Part shown: one piece after another, positions 24,787 through 34,769 of the stretch
Numbering within the stretch: the first letter of the stretch is position 1
Layout: the number at the start of each line of letters is the position of its first letter
Origin: an uncultured Paracoccaceae bacterium
GTDB lineage: Bacteria > Pseudomonadota > Alphaproteobacteria > Rhodobacterales > Rhodobacteraceae
Length of the DNA stretch: 64,000 nucleotides
Direction: 5' to 3'
Assembly (NCBI GenBank): GCA_937872465.1
Contig: CALMSR010000036.1
Location: 43,999-107,998 of the forward strand
Translations under genes and position numbers: made by a program
Notes under the pieces: model-generated
Told to the model about the DNA's origin: nothing
Databases searched by the model: none
What the model saw: only the letters and a program-made list of their open reading frames with translations

Positions 24787-27603
24787 GTGGAGCAACGGGT
24801 GGAGGATTCCGGCAACCGCACACCTGACAGCACGGAAAGCGGGTGGTCGGCCATTTCGCTGGGCCAGTCGGTTGTGTCGTTCGGTCCATTCGAGTTTTCC
24901 GGGGCCCGGCACCGACTTCTGATGAACGGCACACCCGTTCGGCTGGGCAGCCGAGCGGCCGCGATACTGTCGGCGCTGGTCAGCCGGCCGGGCGAGCTGG
25001 TCAGCAAGGACGCACTTCTGGCAAGCGCCTGGCCCTCGACCCATGTCGAGGAAGGCAATCTGCGGGTGCAGATCGCGGCGCTGCGCCGGACGCTCGGCGA
25101 CGATAGCGGTCTGCCGAAGTACATCGTCAACGAGCCGGGCCGCGGCTATCGCTTTGTCGCCTCGGTGCTCCAGGTCGCGCCAGGGCCCGCGACCGAAGCT
25201 TTGGCGCCTTCAGCGCCCCTTCGTGAGAACCTTCCCGCGCAGAACTCGAACCTATTGGGGCGCGAATACGACATCGTGGCGCTGGCGGCTCTGCTCGACC
25301 AGTCGCGGCTGGTGACGGTGGCCGGCGCCGGCGGGATCGGCAAGACGACCGTCGCGCTGGCGCTGGCGCACCAGATCAAGCACCAGTTCCAGGGCGCAGC
25401 GTTCTTCGTCGACCTCGCCGCCGTGTCCGAGGCCGCGTTCGTGCCGTTTGCCGTCGCCAGTGCGGCCCGGATTGCGATCGACACCCAGAAGCCTGTGGAG
25501 AGCCTCGCCAGTGGGCTGCGGTCAGACGCCGCGCTGCTGATCTTCGACAATTGCGAACACCTGATCGACACGGCCGCCACCGTGGCCGAGGCGCTGCTGA
25601 CCTCGGCCCTCGGCATCCGCATCATCGCCACCAGCCACGAACCGCTGCGCGCGCAGGGCGAACGGGTCTACCGGCTCATGCCGTTCGATCTGCCGAAGGG
25701 GTGTGAGGACCTGAGCCTCGAAGAGGCGGTGCGCCTTCCCGCGATCAAGCTGTTCGCCCAGCAGATGATGGCCGCCGACGATACCTGCATTCTGGGCGAC
25801 ATGGACGTGCCCTTCATCGTCGACATCTGCCGTCGCCTGGACGGTCTGCCTCTGGCCATCGAGATAGCCGCCTCGCGCGCCGGCGCGCTTGGCATCGCCG
25901 AGCTGTCCGAGCGGCTGGACGACAGGTTCGGGCTGCTCACGACCGGCCGGCGCACGGCTGCGCCGCGCCACCAGACGCTGCGCAACGTGCTCGACTGGTC
26001 CCACGACAACCTGGGCGCGCGCGACCGGGTCGTGCTGCGCCGGCTCGCCGTCTTCGGGCGCCAGTTCTCGCTCGACGCCGCCACGATGGTTGCGAGCGAC
26101 GAGCGCCTGACCCCGGCGGCGGTGACCGAAGGGGTCTCGAGCCTCGTTCGGAAATCCCTCCTGATGCCCAGCCTCGCCGATGGCCGGTCGACCTTCCGGC
26201 TGCTCGACAGCACGCGGATCTACGCCTCGGAGCGGCTCGAGGCGGCGGGCGAAGTCCTGCGGGTGCGGCAGCTTCACGTGCATTATCTTTGCGACGTGCT
26301 GCGACATGCCGAGGCCGACTGGCAGTTCACGCCGGTACAGGCCTGGGTCAGGACCTACAGCCGCCACCTCGACGACATCAGGACCGCGCTGTCTTGGTCC
26401 TTCGGCCCGAAGGGCGACGACGAAGCCGGCGTGGTCCTGACGAGCCTTGCTCTGCCGCTGGCCAGCCTGCTCGGTCTTCACGACGAGTTCCGCGAACGCT
26501 TGGTCGTGGCAAGGGAGCGCGCCGCTGCGCTGGAGTCGCCCCAGTTGGTCGCCGAGTTGCGCCTTCACGTGGCGGCGAACACCCTCGGCTACAACGTCGG
26601 ACAACCCGTGGATCAGGCCTTGGCGCGGGCGGTCGAACTGGCCGAGCTGACCGGAAAGGACCGGCACCGGGTCGAACCCCTGGTACAGCTCGCGTCCGCA
26701 CATATCGCACAGGGCCAGTCCGCGCGCGCTGCCGAACTGGGTCAGCGTGCGCTTGACTGCGCGCGCGGTTCGGGAGACCCGCTGGCGGTGCTTTCGGCCA
26801 GCCGGGCGATGGCGCAGGCGGCGCATTACGCCGGCGAGCACGCCGAGGCGATGGAACTCGCCCGGGCGGTCATTCGCCACCCGGCGGTGAACATCCCCTA
26901 CACCTACGGCTTCATGCACAGCGACCGGCACGTCACGATGCGGTGGGTGCTGGTCCGCGCGCTGTGGATGACGGGCCGCGGGGACGAGGCGGTGCGGGTC
27001 GCTGACGAGGGGATCGCGATCGCCGAGGTAAGCGGCGCGGTCGGGCTCGCGCAAATTCTCGGCATGGCGGTGATCCCGATGTATCTCTGGCGCGGCGACC
27101 ACGACGCCGCGCGCGCCTTGACCGACCGGCTGCGCGACCATTCCGAACGCTTCGCCTTCAAGTACTGGGAGGACTGGTGCGCGATTTTCGATGACGCGCT
27201 CGCCTGGCTGGCCGAGGAGCGCGCTCCGTCCGCCGTGGCCGGCAGGCTCGAGATGCAGACACTCTCGACCATCGTCGGTCTCGCCGTGCCGCTGCCCGAG
27301 ATCTCCGGCACGCAGGACTGGTCCGCGCCCGAACTGATCCGGCTGCGCGGCGAACGGCTGCTGACCGCGGGCGAGACCGCGGCCGGCGAGGCCGACATCG
27401 CCGCCGCCATCGACCTCGCCCGTCGGCAGGGCGCGCTGGCTTGGGAGTTGCGCGGCACGGCAAGCCTTGCCCGGTACTGGCGGGATGGCCCGCGCCGGGC
27501 CGAGGGCGCCGAGCGGCTGGCCGCCGTTCTGGAGCGCCTGACCGCATCGGACGGCGATCGCGACCAGGCCGAGGCCCGCGCGCTTCTCGGCCGCCTGCGC
27601 TAG
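24787..27603 (+). CDS. STAND-type ATPase with OmpR-like winged helix (transcription regulator)
   Basis: This is a 938-residue regulator. Residues about 30-125 form an OmpR/PhoB-type winged helix (LGSRAAAILSALVSRPGELV, then RVQIAALRRTLGDDSG and GRGYRFVASV). Walker A follows near 177 (VAGAGGIGKTTVALALAHQI), Walker B near 250 (LIFDNCEHLIDTAATVAEAL), then RIIATSHEPLRAQGERVYRL and a TPR-like end. The gene is a paralogue of the preceding one, 30 bp away. The start is a GTG at 24787; a second GTG at 24799 has GGTGGAG ahead of it and is a real alternative. It probably controls one of the nearby hydrolase or transporter genes. Confidence 0.87.
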   Translation: MEQRVEDSGNRTPDSTESGWSAISLGQSVVSFGPFEFSGARHRLLMNGTPVRLGSRAAAILSALVSRPGELVSKDALLASAWPSTHVEEGNLRVQIAALRRTLGDDSGLPKYIVNEPGRGYRFVASVLQVAPGPATEALAPSAPLRENLPAQNSNLLGREYDIVALAALLDQSRLVTVAGAGGIGKTTVALALAHQIKHQFQGAAFFVDLAAVSEAAFVPFAVASAARIAIDTQKPVESLASGLRSDAALLIFDNCEHLIDTAATVAEALLTSALGIRIIATSHEPLRAQGERVYRLMPFDLPKGCEDLSLEEAVRLPAIKLFAQQMMAADDTCILGDMDVPFIVDICRRLDGLPLAIEIAASRAGALGIAELSERLDDRFGLLTTGRRTAAPRHQTLRNVLDWSHDNLGARDRVVLRRLAVFGRQFSLDAATMVASDERLTPAAVTEGVSSLVRKSLLMPSLADGRSTFRLLDSTRIYASERLEAAGEVLRVRQLHVHYLCDVLRHAEADWQFTPVQAWVRTYSRHLDDIRTALSWSFGPKGDDEAGVVLTSLALPLASLLGLHDEFRERLVVARERAAALESPQLVAELRLHVAANTLGYNVGQPVDQALARAVELAELTGKDRHRVEPLVQLASAHIAQGQSARAAELGQRALDCARGSGDPLAVLSASRAMAQAAHYAGEHAEAMELARAVIRHPAVNIPYTYGFMHSDRHVTMRWVLVRALWMTGRGDEAVRVADEGIAIAEVSGAVGLAQILGMAVIPMYLWRGDHDAARALTDRLRDHSERFAFKYWEDWCAIFDDALAWLAEERAPSAVAGRLEMQTLSTIVGLAVPLPEISGTQDWSAPELIRLRGERLLTAGETAAGEADIAAAIDLARRQGALAWELRGTASLARYWRDGPRRAEGAERLAAVLERLTASDGDRDQAEARALLGRLR

Positions 27604-28151
27604 GACCTGGCCTTCAACGCCATCAGTTCGGCAGTGTCGTGGCTGCAGGAGATTCGCACTCCCGCGCTAGGATCGCGCCGGAGCTCGCGCAGGCGGGCAA
27701 AGAGTGCTGCAAATCACGTGGTGGACCCGCAACTCAGCCCCTTGCGCCGGAACGCGGGCCGGTGACGAAGGCCCACAGGCCGGAATTGACGCGGTCCTTC
27801 TGGGTTTTGCACAACCCGTGGTCGCCCCGCAGGTGGATCGCCAGGAGGCTGTCGCGCAGAATCCGCGCGGCAACCCCGCCGCGCTCTGGGCGCGCAGGTT
27901 CGTGGAAAGGCCCAGCCCGGGCTTTTCGTCGGTTCGACCGTCCATCGCCGTGATCTCCGATTGGCGCCCGATCGAACTATCCGCGACCCTACGACCTGCG
28001 ATGAGTCAATCAGTGTGAATCTGCGTTATGCCCGACCGCCCACCAGCTGTCGCACCGGGAGCATCGCTTTTCATCATTTTACACAGCTTAACTGTCTCGA
28101 CGCCCCGATGGCCGTCATCCTTTGCGCACCAAGACGGCAAGGAGCCAAGAG
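27604..28151. other. Gap between STAND regulator and hydrolase; no gene seen
   Basis: Frames in both directions give no family resemblance. A small inverted repeat ACAG-CTTAA-CTGT at 28083-28095 sits 57 bp before the hydrolase start and could be an operator, perhaps for the STAND/OmpR-type regulator encoded upstream (inference). The region also shows lower GC content near 28060-28095, as promoters often do. Confidence 0.45.
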
Positions 28152-29132
28152 ATGACCGAAGCTCTCTCACAAGACGAGAGGCCGAGCTTGGGCCGGCGAG
28201 TCACGATGCTCGCGGGAAGCCTGGGCCTGGCGGCGATGAGGGTGCCGACCATCGCTGACGCCCGGACCGCCAGGGCACCCGATGAACAGGAGAATCTCAG
28301 CATGACCACGTTCACCACCTCGGACGGCACCGGCATCTTCTTCAAGGACTGGGGTCCGCGCGACGCCCAGACCATCGTTTTCCACCACGGCTGGCCGCTC
28401 AGCGCCGACGATTGGGACGGGCAGATGATGTTCTTTCTCGACCTTGGCTACCGCGTGATCGCTCACGATCGGCGCGGTCACGGCCGATCGACGCAGACCT
28501 GGACCGGCAACGAGATGGACACCTACGCCCGCGACCTGATCGAGCTGGCGGCGGCACTGGACCTGCGCGACGCGATCCACGTCGGCCATTCGACCGGCGG
28601 TGGAGAGGTGGCGCGCTACGTTGCCCGGTCCGAGCCCGGCCGCGTCGCCAAGGCGGTGCTGATCGGGGCAGTGCCGCCGGTCATGGTCCGAAGCGACAAG
28701 AATCCCGGCGGGTTGCCGATCGAGATCTTCGACGGTTTCCGCGCGGCGCTGGTGGCCAACCGTGCGCAGTTCTACCTCGATGTCCCGTCCGGGCCGTTCT
28801 ACGGCTACAACCGCCCCGGCGCCGTACCCAGCACCGGCGTCATCGAGAACTGGTGGCGTCAGGGCATGGCCGGCGGCGCAAAGGCACAATACGACTGCAT
28901 CAAGGCCTTCTCGGAAACCGACTTCACCGAAGACCTGAAGGCAATCGAGGTCCCGACGCTGGTAATGCACGGCGACGACGACCAGATCGTGCCCTACGCC
29001 GACTCGGCGCCGCTGTCGGCCGACCTGCTGAAGAACGGCACGTTGAAGACCTACGCCGGCTTTGACCACGGCATGTGCACGACCCGGCCCGAAGTCCTGA
29101 ACGCCGACCTACTGGCCTTCGTCCGCGCCTAA
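28152..29132 (+). CDS. Alpha/beta hydrolase, non-haem chloroperoxidase type
   Basis: This 326-residue alpha/beta hydrolase is of the perhydrolase/chloroperoxidase group. [20 protein letters not shown] opens the domain, [15 protein letters not shown] holds the nucleophilic serine, [10 protein letters not shown] holds the acid and GFDHGMC the histidine. Two starts compete. ATG 28152 (AAGGAG site) adds a 50-residue leader with [17 protein letters not shown], which looks like a Tat export signal. ATG 28302 (AGGAG site) gives the usual cytosolic form of 276 residues. The real substrate is unknown; enzymes of this kind usually act as esterases. Confidence 0.88.
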   Translation: MTEALSQDERPSLGRRVTMLAGSLGLAAMRVPTIADARTARAPDEQENLSMTTFTTSDGTGIFFKDWGPRDAQTIVFHHGWPLSADDWDGQMMFFLDLGYRVIAHDRRGHGRSTQTWTGNEMDTYARDLIELAAALDLRDAIHVGHSTGGGEVARYVARSEPGRVAKAVLIGAVPPVMVRSDKNPGGLPIEIFDGFRAALVANRAQFYLDVPSGPFYGYNRPGAVPSTGVIENWWRQGMAGGAKAQYDCIKAFSETDFTEDLKAIEVPTLVMHGDDDQIVPYADSAPLSADLLKNGTLKTYAGFDHGMCTTRPEVLNADLLAFVRA

Positions 29133-29216
29133 TACCGACGACCCTTCCGCAGCCCTGCCGTCCCGCGGCGGAGGGGATCCATCCGACGGCACAAATCTCA
29201 GCACGGAGTAGGCAAG

Positions 29217-30095
29217 ATGAAAGAGGAAGATTTCACGAGTTCCGGAAACATGCGCATCCACATGCGATCCTGGCTGCCCGAGGCCCCGCGCGCCGTCGTC
29301 GTGATCTGCCACGGCGTCAACTCGCACTCGGGCCAGCACGCCTGGACCGCGGAACAGTTCTCCGGCCGCGGGATCGCCGCCTATGCCGTCGATCTGCGCG
29401 GCCGCGGCCTATCGGACGGCGAACGGTTCTATGTCGAGAACGTGTCCGACTACGTCGACGACCTGCTCGGCCTCGTGCGGATCGCCCGCAGCCGCCACCC
29501 CGGGCTGCCGTTGTTCCTGCTCGGCCACAGCGCTGGAGGCGTCGTCTCCTGTACGCTGGCGCTCGACCACCAGGACGAGATCGACGGGCTGATCTGCGAA
29601 AGCTTCGCCTTCCAGGTGCCAGCGCCGGGCTTCGCGCTCGCCGCGATCAAGGGCCTTTCGCACATTGCGCCTCGCCTGGGCGTGCTGTCGCTGAAGATGA
29701 AGGACTTCACCCGCGACCCGGTGGCGCTGGCGAGGCTCGAGGCCGACCAGCTGACCAAGAACGAGAGCCAGCCCGCGGCCACCGTCGCGGCACTGGTGCG
29801 AGCGGACGAGCGGCTGCACGACAACTTCGACAAGATCACCCTGCCCGTCCTGATCCTGCACGGCACGGAGGACAAGGCCACGGTGTGTCATGGAAGCGAG
29901 TTCTTCCACGCGCAGGCCGGATCGGAGGACAAGACCCTCAAGATCTACGAGGGCCATTTCCATGACCTCTTGAACGACATCGGGAAAGAGGTGGTGTTCG
30001 CCGACATCATGGGCTGGCTCGAGGCCCGCCTGCCAGCCTTCGGCAGCCAGCGCGAGGGACGCCCGACGGAAGCGGTCGCCGGTCCCGCCAGCTGA
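29217..30095 (+). CDS. Alpha/beta hydrolase, monoacylglycerol-lipase type
   Basis: This 292-residue serine hydrolase resembles monoacylglycerol lipases and lysophospholipases. AVVVICHGVNSHSGQHAW carries the HG of the oxyanion region, VDLRGRGLSDGERFYV is typical, and LLGHSAGGVVSCTLALDH holds the serine. LPVLILHGTEDKATVC and GHFHDLLND supply the acid and histidine. The ATG has GGAG 8 bp upstream. It follows the first hydrolase by 84 bp on the same strand, so the two may be co-transcribed. The short C-terminal tail after the domain is unfamiliar. Confidence 0.88.
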   Translation: MKEEDFTSSGNMRIHMRSWLPEAPRAVVVICHGVNSHSGQHAWTAEQFSGRGIAAYAVDLRGRGLSDGERFYVENVSDYVDDLLGLVRIARSRHPGLPLFLLGHSAGGVVSCTLALDHQDEIDGLICESFAFQVPAPGFALAAIKGLSHIAPRLGVLSLKMKDFTRDPVALARLEADQLTKNESQPAATVAALVRADERLHDNFDKITLPVLILHGTEDKATVCHGSEFFHAQAGSEDKTLKIYEGHFHDLLNDIGKEVVFADIMGWLEARLPAFGSQREGRPTEAVAGPAS

Positions 30096-30204
30096 GTGCG
30101 GAGCCGCGAAGGCGCGGGAGCCGGCCGGCCGCACGTTCCGGACTTGCGGCGGGCCGGCATCCCGCGCCACAGGACCGCTGCCGATGCCCGTGGAGGGGGC
30201 ACCC

Positions 30205-30510
30205 ATGGCCTGCACGCACCGCGATCAGATCCGCCTGCCGATCCCGTCCGAACGCGACAAGGCGGGCGCTGTCTGCCCGGATTGCATGGCGATCGGATCC
30301 TGGTGGGTCCACCTGCGGATCTGCCTGACCTGCGGCCACGTCGGCTGCTGCGACGATTCCCCGAATCGCCACGCCCGCGCGCACTGGCACGCCTCCGGCC
30401 ACCCGGTGGTCTCCTCACTGGAACCGCGCGAGATCTGGGTCTGGTGCTTCGTGGATGACGTATTTCTGCGCGGGGTGGAAAGGGCGCAGGATGGAAACGA
30501 TCGGATCTGA
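30205..30510 (+). CDS. UBP-type zinc-finger protein
   Basis: This 101-residue protein consists of one UBP-type (ubiquitin-protease-like) zinc finger. The ligands are CTHRDQ, VCPDCMAIGSWWVHLRICLT, CGHVGCCDDS and the histidines in ARAHWHASGHPV. In bacteria such small proteins often sit beside a cyclic-nucleotide-domain thioredoxin reductase, and remnants of exactly that gene follow here. ATG 30205 is chosen for its GGAGGGG site; an ATG at 30184 in the same frame lacks one. The role in bacteria is not established. It may bind a C-terminal peptide tail, as in eukaryotes (inference). Confidence 0.85.
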   Translation: MACTHRDQIRLPIPSERDKAGAVCPDCMAIGSWWVHLRICLTCGHVGCCDDSPNRHARAHWHASGHPVVSSLEPREIWVWCFVDDVFLRGVERAQDGNDRI

Positions 30511-30929
30511 CCTCAGCCAGATGCGGCGCATGCCGATCGTCGCGGCGCTGTGGGCTGCCTGAGCGGCGATCACCCTTCGGCAGGGCCAGAGGGTCGCCGA
30601 GTTCGGCCAGCCGCCGGACGAGTTGCCCTACCTGCTTGACGGCGGGATCGTGTTCCTCGACCTCCCCCTCGGGGGATCGCCTGCTGCGGGGCACGCTCGG
30701 CCCGGCCCAGTGCTCGGACGAGATGGCCCTCCTGACCGGCGGAACGAACGCGCTGCACGCCCGCGCCGCCTCATGCGTCAGGGCGCCGAGGGTCGATCGC
30801 GTGACGCTCCCGCGCCTCACGGCGGACCTGCCGGAGGTCTCCGACATCGCCATAACCGTCTTCGCCGCCCGTCGTCGCCGGCCGATCGAACAGGACGCGG
30901 CCGGTCTCCTACGACCGCCGGCCGATTGA
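30491..30929 (+). pseudogene. Cyclic-nucleotide-domain thioredoxin-reductase-like gene, N-terminal wreck
   Basis: The reading changes frame at least twice. ETIGSDLSQMRRMPIVAALW meets a stop near 30560. VAEFGQPPDELPYLLDGGIV then runs in the next frame. DRLLRGTLGPAQCSDEMALL and [20 protein letters not shown] run in a third, to a stop at 30929. Together these cover the cyclic-nucleotide-binding domain at the front of a known fusion with a thioredoxin-reductase-like flavoprotein. The whole reductase part is missing. The overlap with the zinc-finger gene shows the two were once neighbours in an operon. Confidence 0.72.
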
Positions 30930-31408
30930 GTCGCCGCGGAGGGGATTTCCTCGGGCGATCGGGAGACTTGGATTTCTGCCCAACGACAGCGCGACGGGCC
31001 TGAGCGATGCAGGTCGAGGGTCATATGGGCGTGGCGGAGCTTCGTTCGGGATGGCGCCGGAGCAAGGATGCGAGGTTTGCGCGACCCTACCAGGTGACCG
31101 GTTGCTGGCGGATGGCGATCCGAATGTCCCGCGCACCAGGTCCAATGCCTGCGCCACGACCTTGACTCACCGCAAGACGCCAGGTGCTTGGAGCGGCGCC
31201 TGCCACCAGACTTGTCGCAGCCTCTTTCTTGCATGCCTGCCCCGGGCCCCCTCGAGGCGAAGCTGGCAGGGGCGGGCAGATCGAGCAACCGAGCAGGCTA
31301 TCGTGCGTAGATGCCCCGTGACCACCGCATGGTGGCGGGTTATTCGGTGGGCTTCAAGTGGATCGGTGGAGAGGTGTTTATGGAAGCGAAGTATCGACGG
31401 GAAAATAC
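30930..31408. other. Gap between the reductase wreck and tRNA-Ser; no gene seen
   Basis: Nothing in this 0.5-kb stretch looks like a gene, and short frames give unfamiliar proteins. It lies directly against the 3' end of tRNA-Ser, so it may hold the end of a former integrated element. I found no second copy of the tRNA 3' sequence in the window to prove it. Confidence 0.45.
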
Positions 31409-31496
<88 letters not shown>

Positions 31497-31506
31497 GCAT
31501 CGGCAT

Positions 31507-31524
31507 CCGGGGCCGCAGCCCCGG
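31507..31524 (-). other. Hairpin between infB and tRNA-Ser
   Basis: CCGGGGC and GCCCCGG pair around a CGCA loop. There is no T-run after it, so termination is doubtful. It may be a processing signal between the infB message and the tRNA if they share a transcript (inference). Confidence 0.4.
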
Positions 31525-31588
31525 CGCGTCCATGGCCCGGCCGGGAGCGATCCGGCCGCTTGCGCCCGCCTCGACAGCGGGCGCGCGA

Positions 31589-34093
31589 TCAGGCCAGCTG
31601 GCGCTCCACGGTCTCGGTCTCGAAGATCTCGATCACGTCGCCCTCGCGGATGTCCTCGTAATGCTCGAAGGCCATGCCGCATTCCTGGCCGGCCTGGACC
31701 TCGCGGACCTCGTCCTTGAAGCGCTTGAGCGTCTTCAGCTTGCCCTCGTGGATGACGACGTTGTCGCGCAGGAGCCGCACCCCGGCGGAGCGCCGCGCCA
31801 CGCCCTCGTTGACCTTGCAGCCGGCGACCTTGCCGACCCCGGAGACCTTGAAGACCTGGAGGATCTCGGCATAGCCGATGAACTTCTCCCGGATCTCCGG
31901 CGAGAGCAGCCCCGAGGCCGCCGCCTTCACGTCGTCCACCAGATCGTAGATGATCGAGTAATAGCGGATCTCCACGCCCTTCTGGTTGGCGCTCTCGCGT
32001 GCCGGCGCATTGGCCCGGACGTTGAAGCCGATGATCGGCGCGTTCGAGGCCTCGGCGAGGCCGACGTCGCTTTCGGTGATCGCCCCCACGCCGGAATGCA
32101 GCACCCGCACGCGCACCTCGTCGGTGCCGAGCTTCTCGAGCGCCTGCACGATCGCCTCGGCCGAGCCCTGCACGTCGGATTTCACCACCACCGGCAATTC
32201 GCGCAGATCCTTGTCGGCCTTGGCCTTGGCGAGGAGCTGGTCGAGGGTCGTCGCCGATCCGAGCGTCGCGCGCTTGTCCCGCGACAGCCGCTCGCGGTAG
32301 CTGGCGATCTCGCGCGCCTTGCTCTCGTTGTCGACGACGTTGAGCACGTCGCCGGCTTCCGGCGTGCCGTTGAGGCCGAGCACCTCCACGGGAACCGATG
32401 GCGCCGCTTCCTCGACCCGTTCGCCCTGGTCGTTGATCAGCGCGCGCACCTTGCCCCATTGCTCGCCGACGACGAAGATGTCGCCGCGCCGGAGCGTGCC
32501 CTTCTGCACCAGAACCGTGGCGACCGGCCCGCGGCCCACGTCGAGCTTGGCCTCGATCACCGCGCCTTCGGCGAGCCGGTCGGGATTGGCCTTCAGATCG
32601 AGCAGCTCCGCCTGCAGCGCGATATTCTCGAGCAGCGTGTCGAGCCCCTTGCCGGTGACCGCCGAGACCTCGACGTCGAGCACCTCGCCGCCCATGCCCT
32701 CGACAACGATCTCGTGGCTGAGAAGCTGGGTGCGCACCTTGTTGGGATCGGCGCCGGGCTTGTCGATCTTGTTGATGGCCACGATCATCGGCACGCCCGC
32801 CGCCTTGGCATGGCTGATCGCCTCGATGGTCTGGGGCATGACGCTGTCGTCGGCCGCCACCACCAGCACGACGATGTCGGTCACCTGCGCGCCGCGGGCG
32901 CGCATGGAGGTGAAGGCCGCATGGCCCGGCGTGTCGAGGAAGGTGATCTTGGCACCGCCCTCGGTCGCCACCTGATAGGCGCCGATATGCTGGGTGATGC
33001 CGCCGGCCTCGCCGGAGACGACGTTGGTCTTGCGGATCGCGTCCAGGAGCGAGGTCTTGCCGTGGTCGACATGACCCATGATGGTCACGACCGGCGGACG
33101 CGGCTCGAGGTTGCTCCGGTCCTCCTCGGAAGCCTGGACGATCACGTCCTCCACGTCGGATTCGGAGACCCGCACGACCTTGTGGCCGAATTCCTCCACG
33201 ATCAGCGCGGCCGTGTCGGCGTCGATCGTCTGGTTCTGCGTGGCCATGATGCCGTTCTGCATCAGGGTCTTGACCACGGCCGCGACGCGCTCCGCCATGC
33301 GGTTTGCCAGTTCCTGCACGGTGATCGCATCGGGGACCTGCACGTCCCGCACGATCTTCTCGCGCTCGCCGCCCGCGCCCATCATGCGCCGCTTGTCGCG
33401 CTCCTGCCTGCGGCGCGTCGCCGCGAGGCTGCGCTGGCGGCCCTCCTCGTTGGTGGCCCGCGCGATGGTCAGCTTGCCCGACCGGCGCCGGTCGTCCTCG
33501 CCCTTCAGGCGGGTGCGCTTGTCCTCGACCGGGGCGCGGTCGCCGGTCTTCTTCTGTGCGACCGGCCGTCCGGCCTCGGCGCGGGCCGCCTGCGCCTGGG
33601 CGGCCGCCGGGTCGACCGGGGCCGCGTCCGGGGTCCGGGCCGCGGGCTTGGCCTTGGCGACGGCCGAGCTTTCCGCTGCGGCGGCCTCCTCGGCGGCCGC
33701 GGCGGCGCGCTGCTCGGCGATCTCGCGCTCGCGGGCCGCGCGCTCGGCGGCATCCTTCTCGGCGCGCAGCCGGCCGAGCTCGGCCTCGCGCGCCTCCGCC
33801 GCCTCGCGCTCCTTGGCCTGGCGCTCGGCCTCCTGGGCCTTGGCGGCCTCGACCGCCTTCAGGCGGCGTTCGAATTCCGCATCCGAGAGGTTCTGCCCCA
33901 TGGTGTTGCGCGCGCTCTGGCCCGCACCGGGGGCGGCGGCGCCGGGCTTGGGCACGACGACGCGCTTGCGCTTGTGTTCCACGGTGACGGATTTGGACCG
34001 GCCATGGCTGAAACTCTGCCGCACGTGGCTGGTCTCGGTGCCGCCGCGCGGTCCGAGCGTCTTGCCCTTGCGATCGCTGTCCTTGGTGTCCAT
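31589..34093 (-). CDS. infB: Translation initiation factor IF-2
   Basis: IF-2 is a GTPase that brings initiator tRNA to the 30S subunit. The 834 residues match the usual alphaproteobacterial length. An N-terminal region rich in Ala, Glu and Arg (about 30-170) is followed by the IF-2 N-terminal domain and the G-domain, with G1 in [19 protein letters not shown] near residue 341, G3 in [10 protein letters not shown] and G4 in [13 protein letters not shown]. The C-terminus holds the fMet-tRNA-binding domain ([18 protein letters not shown]). The ATG at 34093 is 5 bp after the upstream stop. It is the last protein gene of the rimP operon. Confidence 0.98.
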   Translation of the reverse strand: MDTKDSDRKGKTLGPRGGTETSHVRQSFSHGRSKSVTVEHKRKRVVVPKPGAAAPGAGQSARNTMGQNLSDAEFERRLKAVEAAKAQEAERQAKEREAAEAREAELGRLRAEKDAAERAAREREIAEQRAAAAAEEAAAAESSAVAKAKPAARTPDAAPVDPAAAQAQAARAEAGRPVAQKKTGDRAPVEDKRTRLKGEDDRRRSGKLTIARATNEEGRQRSLAATRRRQERDKRRMMGAGGEREKIVRDVQVPDAITVQELANRMAERVAAVVKTLMQNGIMATQNQTIDADTAALIVEEFGHKVVRVSESDVEDVIVQASEEDRSNLEPRPPVVTIMGHVDHGKTSLLDAIRKTNVVSGEAGGITQHIGAYQVATEGGAKITFLDTPGHAAFTSMRARGAQVTDIVVLVVAADDSVMPQTIEAISHAKAAGVPMIVAINKIDKPGADPNKVRTQLLSHEIVVEGMGGEVLDVEVSAVTGKGLDTLLENIALQAELLDLKANPDRLAEGAVIEAKLDVGRGPVATVLVQKGTLRRGDIFVVGEQWGKVRALINDQGERVEEAAPSVPVEVLGLNGTPEAGDVLNVVDNESKAREIASYRERLSRDKRATLGSATTLDQLLAKAKADKDLRELPVVVKSDVQGSAEAIVQALEKLGTDEVRVRVLHSGVGAITESDVGLAEASNAPIIGFNVRANAPARESANQKGVEIRYYSIIYDLVDDVKAAASGLLSPEIREKFIGYAEILQVFKVSGVGKVAGCKVNEGVARRSAGVRLLRDNVVIHEGKLKTLKRFKDEVREVQAGQECGMAFEHYEDIREGDVIEIFETETVERQLA

Positions 34094-34098
34094 CCGTA

Positions 34099-34761
34099 TC
34101 AGCCTTTCCCGCGGGAGCCTTCCCCCGCCGCATCCTTCGCAGCCTCGTTCCCGAACGGCTGCCGGTCCACTCCGACCCTGAAACCCTCGAGCCTCAGGGA
34201 CTCGTCCCTAACCCGGTCTGCAAGACCGCCCGCCAGCACGGCGGCATGTATCACACGATCCCGACCGAACGCCATGCCCAATTCCTGCCCCGAAAGGCAG
34301 GTGACGCAGGTGTTTTCGCCCTCGGGCGGCCGCAGCGCCGCCTTCTCCCGCCGCGAGCCGTCCGCGGCCTGCACCAGAAGCGCCGCATCGCCCGCGACCA
34401 GCGCCGCCTTGGTCTTCTCCAGCCCGGCAACCGCCTGGCCGGCCTTGCGCGCCAGCGCGAGGAGGTCGATCAACTGACGCGCGAGCATCGCCTCCACCCG
34501 CTCGGCCAGATCGGGCGCGACCCGGACCGCCTGCTTCGCTGCGCGGGCAAAATGGCCCTTCGCCGCCGCCTGCCGCAGCACCCCGGCCTCGGCGCTTACC
34601 CAGATCCCGCGGCCGGGCAGCCGCCCCGCGAGATCCGGCACCACGTCGGCGTCCGGGCCGATCACGAAGCGGATCAGCCCGGATTTCGGGCCGCTGCTCC
34701 GCGTGACCACGCAGCGCCGCTCGGGCTCGTCCCGCACCCTGGCCTTTCCGCCGCGACTCAC
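34099..34761 (-). CDS. YlxR-type RNA-binding protein (DUF448)
   Basis: This 220-residue protein starts [19 protein letters not shown]. The R-R-C-V-V-T-R run and [20 protein letters not shown], then [13 protein letters not shown], mark the YlxR/DUF448 family. The C-terminal half ([20 protein letters not shown], then [20 protein letters not shown]) is an L7Ae-like RNA-binding fold, the combined layout known in alphaproteobacteria. The start is GTG 34761, 8 bp after nusA. The gene lies between nusA and infB as usual. It may affect ribosome assembly or RNase P (family knowledge, not shown here). Confidence 0.88.
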   Translation of the reverse strand: MSRGGKARVRDEPERRCVVTRSSGPKSGLIRFVIGPDADVVPDLAGRLPGRGIWVSAEAGVLRQAAAKGHFARAAKQAVRVAPDLAERVEAMLARQLIDLLALARKAGQAVAGLEKTKAALVAGDAALLVQAADGSRREKAALRPPEGENTCVTCLSGQELGMAFGRDRVIHAAVLAGGLADRVRDESLRLEGFRVGVDRQPFGNEAAKDAAGEGSRGKG

Positions 34762-34769
34762 CGCCTGTC

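Noticed and set aside
22420..27603. Anti-phage defence role for the STAND pair
   Set aside because: There is no nuclease, protease or membrane effector domain; an OmpR-type head points to transcription control.
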